Assembly (NCBI GenBank): GCA_963573385.1
Contig: CAUYLG010071729.1
Span: 62,001-126,000 of the forward strand
Source: Cacajao melanocephalus
Taxonomy: Eukaryota; Chordata; Mammalia; Primates; Pitheciidae
Reading direction: 5' to 3'
DNA: 64,000 bases
A program made the position numbers and the translations under genes. Positions 49,501 through 61,480 of the stretch are shown here, piece after piece (within the stretch, counting starts at the first letter, position 1; the number at the start of each line of letters is the position of its first letter). Below the pieces are notes generated by a model. The model did no database searches and was not told the origin of the DNA. It saw nothing but the letters and a program-made list of their open reading frames with translations.

Positions 49501-51051
49501 CTCTCCCAGCGCCTGCCCTCAGCTCTCCCAGAGCGCTCCCCAGGCGAGGGGCGCAGAGTAGGGGACAGGGAGGGAGCCCCTCGGGCTGGGAGAACCCCTA
49601 GAAGCGTCAGCCGCCCCGGGCGCCGTATTGAGCTCCTGGCTCCCTTTTCCTGCTCTGTTCCGCCGGGAAAGCTGCAGCAGAGAGAAGGCGCGAGGGACTG
49701 GACCCCAGGAAGGGACAGGCGCCCCCTCCCTGGGCCACGGGCCCCTGCCTGTCCCCTGCCCCCAGCGCCTTCAAGCTCTGAGCTGTTCTTCGGAATTCTG
49801 TGCGTCTCTGATGCTTTGTCCTCCAGCCCCCACCCCCAGGAATCTCCCCTTGCAGCAAAGACCCCCAGCTTCTCTCCCCAAGAGGGGCCTGAATCCCACC
49901 CCCCTCGCATGACTCCACCTTATCCCGCCACCCCCAATTTCCAGCACCGTTTTGTCCCCCAGCCTAGCAGACATGAGAGTTCAGGGGCCCTGGCTAACCC
50001 CTACTCTGCAGCAGCCTGGACCCCTCCCCACGAGTAGGTAGCCCAGGCCGCCCGCCTCTCTGGGCCAGGCTTGCTCAGGGCCAGACCCAATCAATCTTCA
50101 GAGCCAGCCCCAGACCGGGAAACGGCTCACCCTACTTGCCACCACCTTCTAACAGGCTCTGGGGATAGATCATCTTTTTTTTTTTTTTTTCTTCCAGGAC
50201 AGAGTAAAAATACCCACAATGTAGATTTAATAGACGGCAAAGAATCAGGTCAGGACACGGAGGCGCCTCTTCCCTCCCCTGACCTACTTCGTTCTTGTGA
50301 CGGCAAGGAGCTGGGGCGCTGGATGGAGTTGGAGACGGGGTGAGGGGGCACCCTGGCTTCTAGTGGGCTGGGGCCTAGGGGCTAGGAAACCGCAGAGAGG
50401 AAGGCGCGAACGCTGAGCGCCACTAGAGACATTCCCCAGGAGGAGGGATATGGCTGCGGACAGGAGGGATCTGTGGGCTGGAAGAGGAGGATTCCGTGGC
50501 ACTGAGGTCAAAAAAAGACCTAAGAAAGGAAACAAAGGCTCTCTAATCTCCTAGAACGCCAGTTCCTCCTTCTGCCGAACCCAGAGTCCCAGGGACGACC
50601 TCCTCCAGCCCTAAACGCAAAGTCCCCTTACCGTGAAACAAGGCAAGGCTGGTCTGTAAGTTCTTCTTGATGTCTAATTTAAATCCCAATTAGGCAGACT
50701 CTCAAATAGGATCAGATAGGCAGCTGCCTCCAGCTGCGGCTTCTTGCTGCCCTCAAGTGGCCACGTGATGAGCCACAACCCCCTCGTCCTGCGGGTTTCC
50801 TCTTTCCTGGGCCTGCCCACGCGTTGTCCCGACCTCCTGCCTTCCCCGAGGTCAAGGTGAGAGGTCCCAGGACGGATTCCAGCTCCGACCCCGGTGTCTT
50901 TACACACTCCTCCATCTGGGGTAACTCGTGGTCTGTCTTATAAAGTATCTTACAAGAAGAGCTCAGGGTGAAACAAAAACTTGGAAAGAGTAGAAGCAAA
51001 TGTGTAAATTTTAATGTAAGCCTCTAGAACTTGAGATCGTAATCACCTGGA

Positions 51052-51112
51052 GTGTGTGTGTGTGTGCGTGTGTGTGGGGGGGGGAGTGTGAGTGTGTGTG
51101 TGTGTGTGTGTA
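51052..51112 (+). repeat. (TG)n microsatellite
   Basis: TG run interrupted by GGGGGGGGG in its centre. Confidence 0.95.
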
Positions 51113-51213
51113 TTTTGTTTGTTTTTTGAGACAGGTTCTTGAACGTTGCCTAGGCTGGAGTGCAGTGACGTGATCATAGCTCACTGTAGCTTCCAACTCC
51201 TGGACTCAAGAGA
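51113..51213 (-). mobile_element. Alu fragment
   Basis: About 100 bp of right monomer, with GAGACAGGTTCTTGAACGTT. Confidence 0.85.
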
Positions 51214-51473
51214 TAGCCAGGGTATATGAAAACAGATTTCTGGACTCCACCCTCAAGTTTCTAATTCCCTAGGTCAGGGATGAGGTCCGAGCGTACCCAG
51301 GTGATGGTGCTGGTCCCAGGACCACATTTTGAGAGCCATTGCTGTTGAATCCCCAGTTCCTTGCAGTCCCTCACTGCTCCTCGTCTGCCACTAGGAGGAA
51401 TAGCAAACAGCTTAGGAAAAATCGACACCCGAGGCAAAAAGTTTAGGATCTTGAAAAGAAAAGACCGTCGCGA

Positions 51474-51545
51474 AGGGGGCACCCGGATTTGAACCGGGGA
51501 CCTCTTGATCTGCAGTCAAATGCTCTACCACTGAGCTATACCCCC
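51474..51545 (-). tRNA. tRNA-Cys (GCA)
   Basis: A 72-nt gene with anticodon GCA (plus-strand 51,511-51,513) and a U at the discriminator position, as in eukaryotic tRNA-Cys. The acceptor stem has five G-C pairs, one T-G wobble and one A-T pair; the D, anticodon and T stems pair fully. Box A (TAGCTCAGTGG, tRNA positions 8-18) and box B (GGTTCAAATCC, 51-61) are canonical. No intron. A pol III terminator (TTTTCTTTT) follows 10-20 nt downstream, at about 51,454-51,463. It lies 2.2 kb upstream of the PLXDC1 start. Human 17q12 carries several tRNA-Cys genes, which supports the locus call. Confidence 0.96.
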
Positions 51546-51778
51546 TCTGCCGGCAAGTTGACGCAGGAAGTCCCTTAGTGGTATTGCTGCGCAGGCGCAG
51601 TATGCTGCTCCCTAATGGAAGTGGGAAGTTGGGTGGGACGTTTACAAGGGATGGAAAAAAATACAACTCCCAGAAAATTTACTCACTTGAAATCAGTGAT
51701 TGTTTCCTGAAGCTCTGAGCTGAAAATTCCCACTGATGGTGTAAGAAAACGTATTCCTGGGGTGTGGAAGGAGAAGTC

Positions 51779-51836
51779 TCGAAATCTCTCACTTCGGGGC
51801 GTCTCACTCGAAATCTCTCACTTCGGGGCGTCCCAC
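51779..51836. repeat. 29-bp tandem duplication
   Basis: Two adjacent 29-bp units (51,779-51,807 and 51,808-51,836) that differ at one base. Each contains CACTTCGGGGCGTC. It lies between the two tRNA-Cys copies. Confidence 0.93.
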
Positions 51837-52273
51837 TCTCCTGCCCTGCAGGAGCCCCCTTGCCACGTCTCGGAGCTTCTTTCTCCCTCCCACACGCTCA
51901 CGCGGCTTCTCCGGGCCTGTCTTCCCCAGCCCAGCCCCTAGAAACTCAGCCTCCCTCCCGCGATGGAAGAGCGGTCTTGGTCACTGGCCAGGTCGACCTG
52001 GGGGTGCGCCGCCTCCGCCCTGCCATTGCGAGGTTGGGCCACCCGCACCGTGTTCCAAGGGTCAGCCCAGAGCTCTTCGCTCTCACTCGCACTGCATTCC
52101 ACCCTTGGATACACACACAGGCTGAGCCACTGGTAGGGACCAGGACTCCATTCTCACTCGCCTGCAAAGGAAAAGAGGGTGGCAGGACCTGGGACTCCCT
52201 CCCGTTCCATCTGTGCAGGAACTCTTTAGGGGACCTCTGGAAACTAACAAAATGCGAGAACTCCAGAGAGCAG

Positions 52274-52345
52274 AGGGGGCACCCGAATTTGAACTGGGGA
52301 CCTCTTGATCTGCAGTCAAATGCTCTACTACTGAGCTATCCCCCC
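52274..52345 (-). tRNA. tRNA-Cys (GCA), degenerate copy
   Basis: Same 72-nt length, same GCA anticodon, and identical to the copy at 51,474 except at tRNA positions 6, 17, 51 and 60. All four changes hurt structure: the acceptor T6-G pair becomes G-G, the conserved D-loop GG becomes AG, the T stem gains an A-C mismatch and a G-T wobble. Box B is altered at two positions (AGTTCAAATTC). The nearest TTTT is about 22 nt downstream (52,249-52,252). It could still be transcribed weakly, but looks like a tRNA pseudogene in the making. Confidence 0.85.
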
Positions 52346-52413
52346 ATCACACCATCCTGTTAATATAAGTTTCTGTGGGATAGGGGTGTGGTATTCAGGC
52401 TCCCTTGTGCTAT

Positions 52414-52942
<529 letters not shown>

Positions 52943-53094
52943 TAGTGATGTACAGATGAACAGACTGCATCTCCATCTTGTCTCCTGGGCTTTTCCAACC
53001 CCAGGATAGCTCCTCCCCTTCTCTCAGACCAAAAGCTGGTTTGAGGAACAGGCAGAGGAGAAGGCAGAACTAAGAGGTGAGCAGTTTTCAATAG

Positions 53095-53580
53095 CATTTA
53101 TTACGGCTTTTTTTTTTCTTTTTTGTGTCTTGAGAAAATAGCGTTTATTACAGCTTTATAAACATCCTAATACAATTTTTTAAAATCATTACACAAAGAA
53201 ACAAAATAAGCAGCCCCTGTAGGAATCCGGCATATTTGGAAGAAGTGGGATTCACATTGGAAGGACACTAGAAGTGAGGAGGATGCTATGGAGTGGCTGG
53301 AAGTCCAAGAGCTGTGACCAAAGCCAGCACCCCAGAGGGAATGGGAAGACGAGAGTGGAATCCCTGCAGTGCAAAGGACGTCCCTCTTTGGGACGTCTTG
53401 TCCTCCTCCGTTTCCCCTTCCAGTTTTTGCCTCTGCCCTCCTCTTCTTAAGCCCACCTCCTTCACCCTTCTGGAATCTCCTTTGCCCAAAGGGAATGGGA
53501 CAAAAATGGCTGAGGGGCCAAAAAGCCTGATGGTGCGGGTGTGCTTGAGGAAATGAAGAGCAATTCCAAGGGTCTCTCTC
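53095..53580 (-). other. Possible 3' UTR and polyadenylation region (minus strand)
   Basis: Read on the minus strand, about 430 bp of unique sequence ends in an AT-rich stretch with AATAAA at about 53,143-53,148. An A-rich run and a second AATAAA (about 53,097-53,102) follow. A 16-bp near-direct repeat (TGTAATAAACGCTATT-like) surrounds the A-run. It could be the old ARL5C 3' end, about 1.1 kb past the stop, or the tail of a 5'-truncated processed retrocopy. The source is not identified. Confidence 0.4.
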
Positions 53581-53582
53581 TC

Positions 53583-53949
<367 letters not shown>

Positions 53950-54249
53950 TGAGAGGAGAGGGTTCCACTTCCTAATTCTGCAATGACATTTCCCTGATGT
54001 CTCCAAAAAGGATGCCTGAGGCCATGGAGTGAAGGGCAGCTTATTCTGCTGTGCTGTCTGCAGGAATTCAGGGTATGCAGTTCAGCTTCTCAGCAACGAG
54101 TTGGGAGGATGGTGTCAATCTCACTGTCATAGCAGCCACTGCTCCCACCAGAGAACCATAGAAAAGTAATAAATAGCCACTTGGTTTTCCACCCATATGG
54201 GCCATGCAAAACCCCAAAGTTTCTGGTTGGCCTCAGGCTGGGACATCAG

Positions 54250-54289
54250 TTAGCCATGGCCTGAGATCCACTGGAGCCTGGCTTGCAGC
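54250..54289 (-). pseudogene. ARL5C: ARL5C terminal exon remnant
   Basis: After a good acceptor (CCCTCCCTTCAG) the exon reads (G)LQARLQW, matching the human C-terminal GLPARLQW as I recall it. The frame then gives ISGHG and a TAA at 54,250-54,252. In the other register the end spells the human-like Gln-Ala-Met-Ala-Asn-stop, so a small indel (5 bp missing against my memory of human) moved the stop. Identification rests on a short match plus position and strand. It is probable, not certain. Confidence 0.7.
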
Positions 54290-54438
54290 CTGAAGGGAGG
54301 GAAGAACAGGAAGAATCAGCATATCCCAAGAGAATGACAGCCTTCAAGTCCCCAGCACCCAGAGCGGACTGGATGCAAGAACCAAAGTTACATCCAGTCA
54401 TTCAATTAACAGAGACAAACCGACTTGAGTACCTGCTA

Positions 54439-54802
<364 letters not shown>

Positions 54803-54935
54803 ATGCCAATTTAATTGAACTGACTGTGGGTTGTGGGAGAGGGTTCTCCTGACCCAGCGGGTGGCAAGGATACTGCCAGAAATGTGTGGTCCCTTAGACT
54901 GACTTGCCTTGAGTCTCCCCTTCTTCAAAAAGATG

Positions 54936-55229
54936 CCTGGGCAAGGCACAGTACCTCATTCCTGTAATCCCAACACTTTGGGAGGCCAAGGCAGGAGAAT
55001 CGCTTGAGCCCAAGAGTTTGAGACCAGCCATGGGCAATGTGGCAAACCTTGTCTCTACAAAAAATACAAAAATTAGCTGGGCATAGTGGTGTGCACCTGT
55101 AGTCCTAGCTATTAGGGAGGCTGAGGTGGGAGGATCGCTTGAGCCCAGGAGGTTGAAGCTGCAGTGAGCCATGTTTGCACAACTGTACTCCAGCCTGGGG
55201 GCAACAGAGTGAGACCTTGCCTCAAAAAA
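54936..55229 (+). mobile_element. Alu (J-like)
   Basis: AAAGATGCCTGGG before and AGAGACACCTGGG after. Confidence 0.92.
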
Positions 55230-55439
55230 AGAGACACCTGGGTGCCCAGCCTGCCATGATTCTACTTGACACAGAAGAGGAAAGGGAATTTTCCAGGCCT
55301 GATGTAAGGCCCTTTCTACGTGGCCCAGCTCCTTCAAACCCTCAGGTGATTACTCAGCAGCTACCTGCTCAGTGCCCCTTGTCAGATAACTTACCTACAG
55401 TTGCAGCATTCCCTCCACACACTTCCAATCTGCCTTTTC

Positions 55440-55571
55440 TTTGTTTTTGCTTTTGGAAATGGGGTCTGGATACGTTGCCCAGGCTGGACTCCATCTCCTG
55501 GCCTCAAGCTATCCTCCTGCCTCAGACTCTCCAGTAGCTAGAATTATAGGCATGAACTACCTTGCTGGCCC
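55440..55571 (-). mobile_element. Alu monomer fragment
   Basis: Diverged left monomer only. Confidence 0.8.
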
Positions 55572-55603
55572 AATCTCTGTTTCTTACTCTTTATTCCTCT
55601 TAC

Positions 55604-55840
55604 CATTTATCAAGACAGTATCTTGCTCTGTCACTCAGACTGGAGTGCAGCAACAAGATCAGAGCTCACTGCAGCCTGGAACTCCTGGGCTCAAGTGATT
55701 CTCCTGCCTCAACCTCCTGAGTAGCTAGGACTACAGGTGTGTGCCACCACACCTGGCTTCTTGGCTTTTTTGTTTGTTTGTTGTAAAGACAGGGTCTCGC
55801 TCTGTTGTTCAGGCTGTTCTCAAACTCCTGGGCTCAAGCC
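55604..55840 (-). mobile_element. Alu (J-like), 5'-incomplete
   Basis: Right monomer and part of the left; breaks at 'CTCAAGCC', where the next Alu begins. Confidence 0.88.
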
Positions 55841-55856
55841 ATTTATCATTTTCTTT

Positions 55857-56174
55857 TCTTTTTTCTTTTCTTTTTTTTTTTTTTTTTTTTGAGACAGAGT
55901 TTCGTTCTTGTTGCCCAGGATGGAGTGCAATGGTGCAATCTGGGCTCACCACAACCTCCACCTCCAGGGTTCAAGCGAGTCTCCTGCCTCAGCCTCCTGA
56001 GTAGCTGGGATTACAGGCATGAGCCACCATGCCCAGCTAATTTTTGCATTTTTAGTAGAGATAGGGTTTCTCCCTATTGATCAGACTGGTCTCAAACTCC
56101 TGACCTCAGGTCATCCGCCCACCTCTGCTTCCCAAAGTGCTGGGATTACAGGTATGAGCTGCTGTGCCCGGCCA
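55857..56174 (-). mobile_element. Alu
   Basis: Long T/C tail; ATCATTTTCT on both sides. Confidence 0.94.
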
Positions 56175-56335
56175 TCATTTTCTAACTGACTGTATATTTT
56201 TCTTGTTTATCATCTGCCTGCACTACTGGAAAGTAAGCTCCATGAGGGCAGGGATTTTTGTCTGTTCTGCTCACTGCTATTTCTCCAGTGCCTAGAACAG
56301 TACCTGGCACAAAGGAGAGCACCTCCAGAAAGATC
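56175..56335 (+). mobile_element. L2 3' part
   Basis: GGAAAGTAAGCTCCATGAGG, GCAGGGATTTTTGTCTGTTC and CTAGAACAGTACCTGGCAC. Confidence 0.8.
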
Positions 56336-56340
56336 TGTGG

Positions 56341-56470
56341 ACTGAATTGTGTTATTTACTCTACAGAAACTCTGGGAGGTATAACGATCCCCCTCCTTAC
56401 AGATAAGAAATTGAAGGTCAGAGCAAGTCAATGATTTCTGCCTGGAAGGCTTGTCCCCCAGGTCTCCCCA
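56341..56470 (-). mobile_element. MIR
   Basis: CTCCTTACAGATAAGAAATT. Confidence 0.6.
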
Positions 56471-56473
56471 TGG

Positions 56474-56625
56474 CTGTCTCCATCTCTTCATTCAGGTCTC
56501 AGCTCAAAAGTCACCTCTTAGGAGAGGCCAGCCCTGACTACCAGAACTAAATCAGACCTATCCCTCTCCCCTCTATTACTGGTATCCAGTGGGATTCTTC
56601 ACATCACTTCTCAGAACCTAAGATT
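56474..56625 (+). mobile_element. L2 internal part
   Basis: GGTCTCAGCTCAAAAGTCAC then CTTAGGAGAGGCCAGCCCTG. It comes from a more 5' L2 region than 56,175-56,335, so a second copy. Confidence 0.75.
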
Positions 56626-56631
56626 ATTGCA

Positions 56632-56822
56632 GCCAGGCGTGGTGGCTCACACCTGTAATCCCAACACTTTGAGAGGTTGAGGCTGGTGGATTACCTGTGG
56701 TCAGGAGTTCGAGACCAGCCTGGCCAACAGGGTGAAACCTCATCTCTACTAAAAATATAAAAATTAGCTGTCTCAGCCTCCCAAAGTGCTGGGATTACAG
56801 GCGTGAGCCACTGCACCTGGCC
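56632..56822. mobile_element. Fold-back Alu (forward monomer fused to reverse end)
   Basis: Forward Alu left monomer (56,632-56,768) changes at TTAGCTG|TCTCAGCC into the last 53 bp of a reverse Alu (56,769-56,822). The two ends are complementary. Confidence 0.93.
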
Positions 56823-56902
56823 TGTAATTGTCTTTTCTATCCAAACATGGGAACAGCACACCTCTGATTGTGTGCCCAAGGCTGTGCTAAGTTAAGCACT
56901 GA

Positions 56903-57280
<378 letters not shown>

Positions 57281-57319
57281 GAGACCCTCCAGAGTTTAGT
57301 AAAATGAAACAGACACAGT

Positions 57320-57540
57320 GAGGGACATCAGAGAGATGCTTTGTTTAAAGTGACACAGAAAACATACACATGCTTTTATATGCAAATAATGCTTCTGAAA
57401 AGTTACCGCAAAGTTACAATAGGAGGAAAACTAGGAGCTAGAGTGCAGAAGGAAACTTACTTTTCACTGTATATTCCTCCATTGTTTGAAATTTTCCTTT
57501 ATATATTTTTAAAATCATTTGCCTGTATTACTTTCTCATG
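57320..57540 (+). mobile_element. L1M-like 3' remnant
   Basis: TTTTCACTGTATATTCCTCC, TTGAAATTTTCCTTTA and GCCTGTATTACTTTC. Confidence 0.5.
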
Positions 57541-58065
57541 GAAAAGCTTGTCCTAAGTAAAGTACTTTGGAGGTTCTAAAACGGGAGCGGTACCACTATC
57601 CAGAGAGCGAATATGGAGAAAGCTGCGATCGGCATTTACTCAGCACCACCCACACGTGCCAGGCTTGCTAGACCAGGAGCTACAGGGCCCTCATGAGCCT
57701 TTGGGTTTGAAGAAGGGGTTAGAAAGTTAACCGGCAGAGGGGGCAGGGGTAAGAAAGAAGGGACCTGACGCTAGAGGGAGCGAAGCGCAGAGAGGCAGGT
57801 TGGGATACTTGGTAGGCCTGGAGCTGAGTCTGGCAGGGTTCCCGAGTAGACGGAGGAAAGCAGTGGGAGCTAGGGTTGCCCGTACGGTGCAGGATTTGAA
57901 AGCCAGACCGAGGAGCCGCTGTGTGAGGAAGATCCAAGCAACGTTCCCAGTCACTCCTCCGGACTACAGAGGAGCCCGGAACCCTGAGAAGAGCTCCAGT
58001 GATTGGTCCCCATGCCTGTCAGTCTGGTGGGAGGCCCAGCCCTCTACCCTCGCCGCCCGAGTCAC

Positions 58066-58126
58066 AACTGGTAGAGAATGATGGTCTTTCCTGCATTGTC
58101 CAGTCCCACGATGATAACCTTGTGTT
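58066..58126 (-). pseudogene. ARL5C: ARL5C P-loop exon (frameshifted at acceptor)
   Basis: In the conserved frame it reads HKVIIVGLDNAGKTIILYQ. The G1/P-loop GLDNAGKT is intact, and the next residue, Thr in Arf-family proteins, is Ile. The only good acceptor (CTTCCAG, ending at 58,127) leaves the exon starting AAC. The expected Glu codon GAA lacks its G, so joining to exon 1 (phase 0) shifts the frame by one base. The donor is GTGACT, with C rather than G at +5. If it is not used, the frame stops at TGA 58,062-58,064. Confidence 0.85.
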
Positions 58127-58379
58127 CTGGAAGCATCGGAGGAAGGGCAGCGTCAGGGCCAAACCCGATGACCAAGGGACTGTGTGCCCCACCAGACCTC
58201 CCAGGAAGGAGAGAGCGTCCCCCGCAGGCTGGGGACCTCTGCCCACCGTACCGCGTCTGCTTCCCACCCAGCCCGGACGCCTGCGCCACTCCGGGACCGT
58301 AGAAAAAACAGCTGAGCCCCCACCTCCCTTCACATTCTAGAAAAGTGTCTGAAAGGTCCAGGGCGCCTCTGGGCTTGCC

Positions 58380-59000
58380 AAGAGACAGTGTCTTGAGAAA
58401 GAGCCAAACGTGAAGTCACAATCTCAGGAAACGCGCAGCGGCTCACCATCCCCGCCGTTGGCACCGTTTAGCGGGAAAGAAGGAGGCTCGCCCAGCCCTG
58501 CGTCCTGGGCGCACCGAAGCCCGGGGACGCAAGAGGAGCAGGCGGGGACGGGGGCAGGGGAGACCGCTGGGCAGGCAAGGAGCGCCCACACACGACCCTT
58601 GGAGCCCGAGGTCCCCCAGTGCGTCCGACCCCAGATCAGAGGAGTCCCAGAAGAGAGCGAGATCAAAGCACTCGCTTGGATGTTCTGTGCGTCCCTTACC
58701 CCGGTCCCGAAGATGCTCATTAACTTGGCTATCAGCTGTCTCATGGCACTTCCCAGGCCGGGCAGGTACAGGAGGACTCAGCGGCCTCGGCTGCGGGGTC
58801 GGCCCCGGTGCTCGGAGCTCCGCCACCCCTGGGGAGGGTCTGGCACGGTTTGCCTATGAAGCTGGGGAAGCCCCATGCGTCACCAACCAGACCTGGGAAC
58901 CCTCTGGGACGCTGACCCTTCGCGGGCACTATAGACATCCCAGTGACTACGAGCTACCTGTCCAGGGCCGGAGAGGTCCAAGGAATAAGGCAGGGGGAGG
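58380..59000 (-). promoter_or_regulatory. ARL5C: GC- and CpG-enriched 5' region of ARL5C remnant
   Basis: CpG density is raised around the first exon and its intron (for example GCGCAGCGGC, CCCGCCGTTG). It is the relic or survivor of the ARL5C promoter. No TATA or start site can be fixed. Confidence 0.4.
58700..58744 (-). pseudogene. ARL5C: ARL5C first coding exon (damaged)
   Basis: Forty-five nt read MRQLIAKLMSIFGTG, then the donor GTAAGG. ARL5 proteins are Arf-like small GTPases of the trans-Golgi; they start Met-Gly, with Gly2 N-myristoylated for membrane binding. Human ARL5C, as I remember it, starts MGQLIAKLMSIFG. Here codon 2 is AGA (Arg), so the myristoyl acceptor is gone. The exon ends in phase 0, whereas the next exon needs phase 1 for its conserved reading. 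It sits 574 bp from the next exon in a GC-rich stretch. Confidence 0.85.
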
Positions 59001-59774
59001 CGAGTTCCAGCCTCCAGCTCTCCCCACGCCCTTCGAAAACTCCAGGATTCTCCGGCTGAACTGCTCCACCACCGCAAATAGGGGAGACTCAGCACTGCGC
59101 CCGGAACGGGATCCCAGATCTCCCTCCTCTGAGTGCCATGTCTAGGGCACTAGACTGAAGCAAAACGCAAAACCCCAGGCGACCCACTTTCTGTACCTAC
59201 CAGCTGTATAGGACAGACGGGGCTCACCAATCCTCTCTGAGCTGGGAGAATATTCCAACCCTCCACAGATCTTCAGTCAGTTCACTAGCGTGGGTCTTGT
59301 GGGCTTGCTCAAAGTGCGTTCCCCTGGGGAAGGGCAGGGTCTCCCTTTGGTGCTAGGCAACTTCTAGGATAAATCAGTGCTCCTGCAATTCACTGACAAA
59401 CCCACTGCTCAGGCACAGCTTCCTGACCCCCAAAAGTGGGGAGCATGAAGAGAAAGATCCTCCAGCTGGAGACCCTGCAGAGAGGCCCCAGATACCTGGC
59501 AGAGGAGTACAGGGGCCAACAGAGAACCAGGAGGCCAGGAGGAGGGAGGGAATCGAAGGGGGAGTTTCCAGTTGTTCCTTGTGAATTTCTTTCTTTGCTT
59601 AAGCTGGGAAAAAACAAAACAAAAAGAGAAGTCGAAAAGGCAAATCACCCTCCGGCTGCGGGGGTGGTTAACAGGAGATCTAGCCAAAACACCAGGACAC
59701 CAGCTCCTTCCACCCCACTGCACTGCCCTCCTACAACCTCCACTAAGGTAACAACCCTCCATGAAGGTAACAAC

Positions 59775-60243
<469 letters not shown>

Positions 60244-60254
60244 AGTAACAACTC

Positions 60255-60640
60255 TTTAACTGGTCTCCCTGCCTCTACCTCTCCTTTCCCAGGGCATCCT
60301 CCTCCATGGTCCTAATTAACCTTCCTAAAGCACAGCTCAGAGTCTGTAACTCCATCAGCTCATAAACCTTCAATGGCTCCCTATTGCTCACTAGATTCAG
60401 ATGAGTCTCCACCTGACGTTCAAGATCTTCCACGAACAGCCCCCACCTGCCTTCGCAGGCTTGTCTCCCAGGCTCTGCATCTATTGCTTCCTGCCCACAC
60501 ATGCCCAGCTCTTTCTGACTGTGCCTTTGCTGCTGCATTTCCTCCTTGAGTGCCTTTCACCTTCTCAGAAAGGAGAATGCCTGAGACCCTTTAGCTCCCC
60601 TGCCGTAAAAGCCACCTGCTTCCCCAGCCCTGGCTTGGTT
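60255..60640 (+). mobile_element. L2
   Basis: CCTTCAATGGCTCCCTATTG, TCAAGATCTTCCACGAACAG and CTTTCACCTTCTCAGAAAGG. Confidence 0.8.
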
Positions 60641-61480
60641 CTCCAGTCACATGGGGCTTCTCCCTACACTGGGATTATAGACAGGCAAGTCTGTTTCCTC
60701 CCATCAACTGTGCATCCTAGGGCGGGATTGATATTTTGTTCACCAGCATGTGCCACCCCCTCCCTGCATGGTCCAGAGCCCAGCACACAGGAGGAATGTG
60801 TTGCTATCAGACTAAGGCAGAATGAGTTAAACTGCAGCCTGAGAAATGGCACTTGGAGTATTAAAAAAGGAAGGTGAACACAAGTTTAACAGGATTGAGG
60901 AAGGCTGGGAAGTTTGCAGGAGGAAGAAGGAAAATAGCCCACTAAATACAGGCTTGCATCCCACCCAGCTTGGTGCCCAGAGTTAGAAGGATAGAGTTGA
61001 CGGACAGAGTCCATCTGGGCTGATTGCATTTCAGCCTTTGGAGACAAGGAGCTAAGACTGGGGCTGGGGGGTGGGGCACCGAGGGCGCTGAGGGAAGCAG
61101 CCTTGTCTTAAGCATTTTACCATCTGTTTCCCAGGGGTGGGGGGTAGGGGGAGGAACCTCTGAGTGCATGCTGCCCTCCCCACCTCCTCTTTGCAGAATT
61201 GCAAGTGACACTCTGTAAGCCGGAAATACATTCAGTAAACAGACAAGGAGAGCGGATCTCTCTGAGCATACTCTGGCTCGGGAGGCTGCCTGATTAAAAT
61301 AAAATAATTAAAAGAGAAAATAAGAAAATAGAAAAACGGACGAGAAGATCTGACTTTGCTTTGAGGCCCAGGACCTGGATTTTAGGAAGCATTCATTCAT
61401 TTAATCATCAATTTGACAAATACGAGCCAGGAAACACATGAAGTGACAAAACAGACCCAGTCCAGGTCTTTACATTTTTG

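Larger units (their letters stand above)
49010..49780 (-). promoter_or_regulatory. PLXDC1: CpG-rich TATA-less promoter region of PLXDC1
   Basis: CpG dinucleotides are dense around and upstream of exon 1, in a sequence otherwise CpG-poor. GGGCGG-type Sp1 boxes occur near 49,319-49,330 and 49,441-49,480. No TATA box is evident. The transcription start must lie above 49,233; its exact place is not visible. It fits a CpG-island promoter for the minus-strand gene. Confidence 0.75.
51015..51346 (+). mobile_element. MER5A-like, split
   Basis: CTTGAGATCGTAATCACCTG, then after the inserts CTGGACTCCACCCTCAAG and GACCACATTTTGAGAGCC. Confidence 0.65.
49781..51473. other. Spacer between PLXDC1 promoter and tRNA
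   Basis: Mostly unique sequence. It has a 16-T run at about 50,174-50,190, a TG microsatellite (51,052-51,112), an Alu fragment and a split MER5A-like copy. No coding signal. Confidence 0.8.

Noticed and set aside
49176..49910. 244-codon minus-strand open frame overlapping PLXDC1 exon 1
   Set aside because: It is in another frame of the same CpG island, Pro/Arg/Ser-rich, and overlaps the true signal-peptide exon.
49426..50037. 203-codon plus-strand open frame over the PLXDC1 promoter
   Set aside because: It is a by-product of GC-rich CpG-island sequence, with low-complexity Gly/Arg/Pro content and no family resemblance.
57719..57954. Candidate ARL5C middle exon
   Set aside because: None of the Arf switch, NKxD or EELYKML motifs can be read in any frame.
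59157..59770. Divergent gene sharing the ARL5C promoter on the plus strand
   Set aside because: No start-plus-donor structure or conserved protein was found, only unique sequence.
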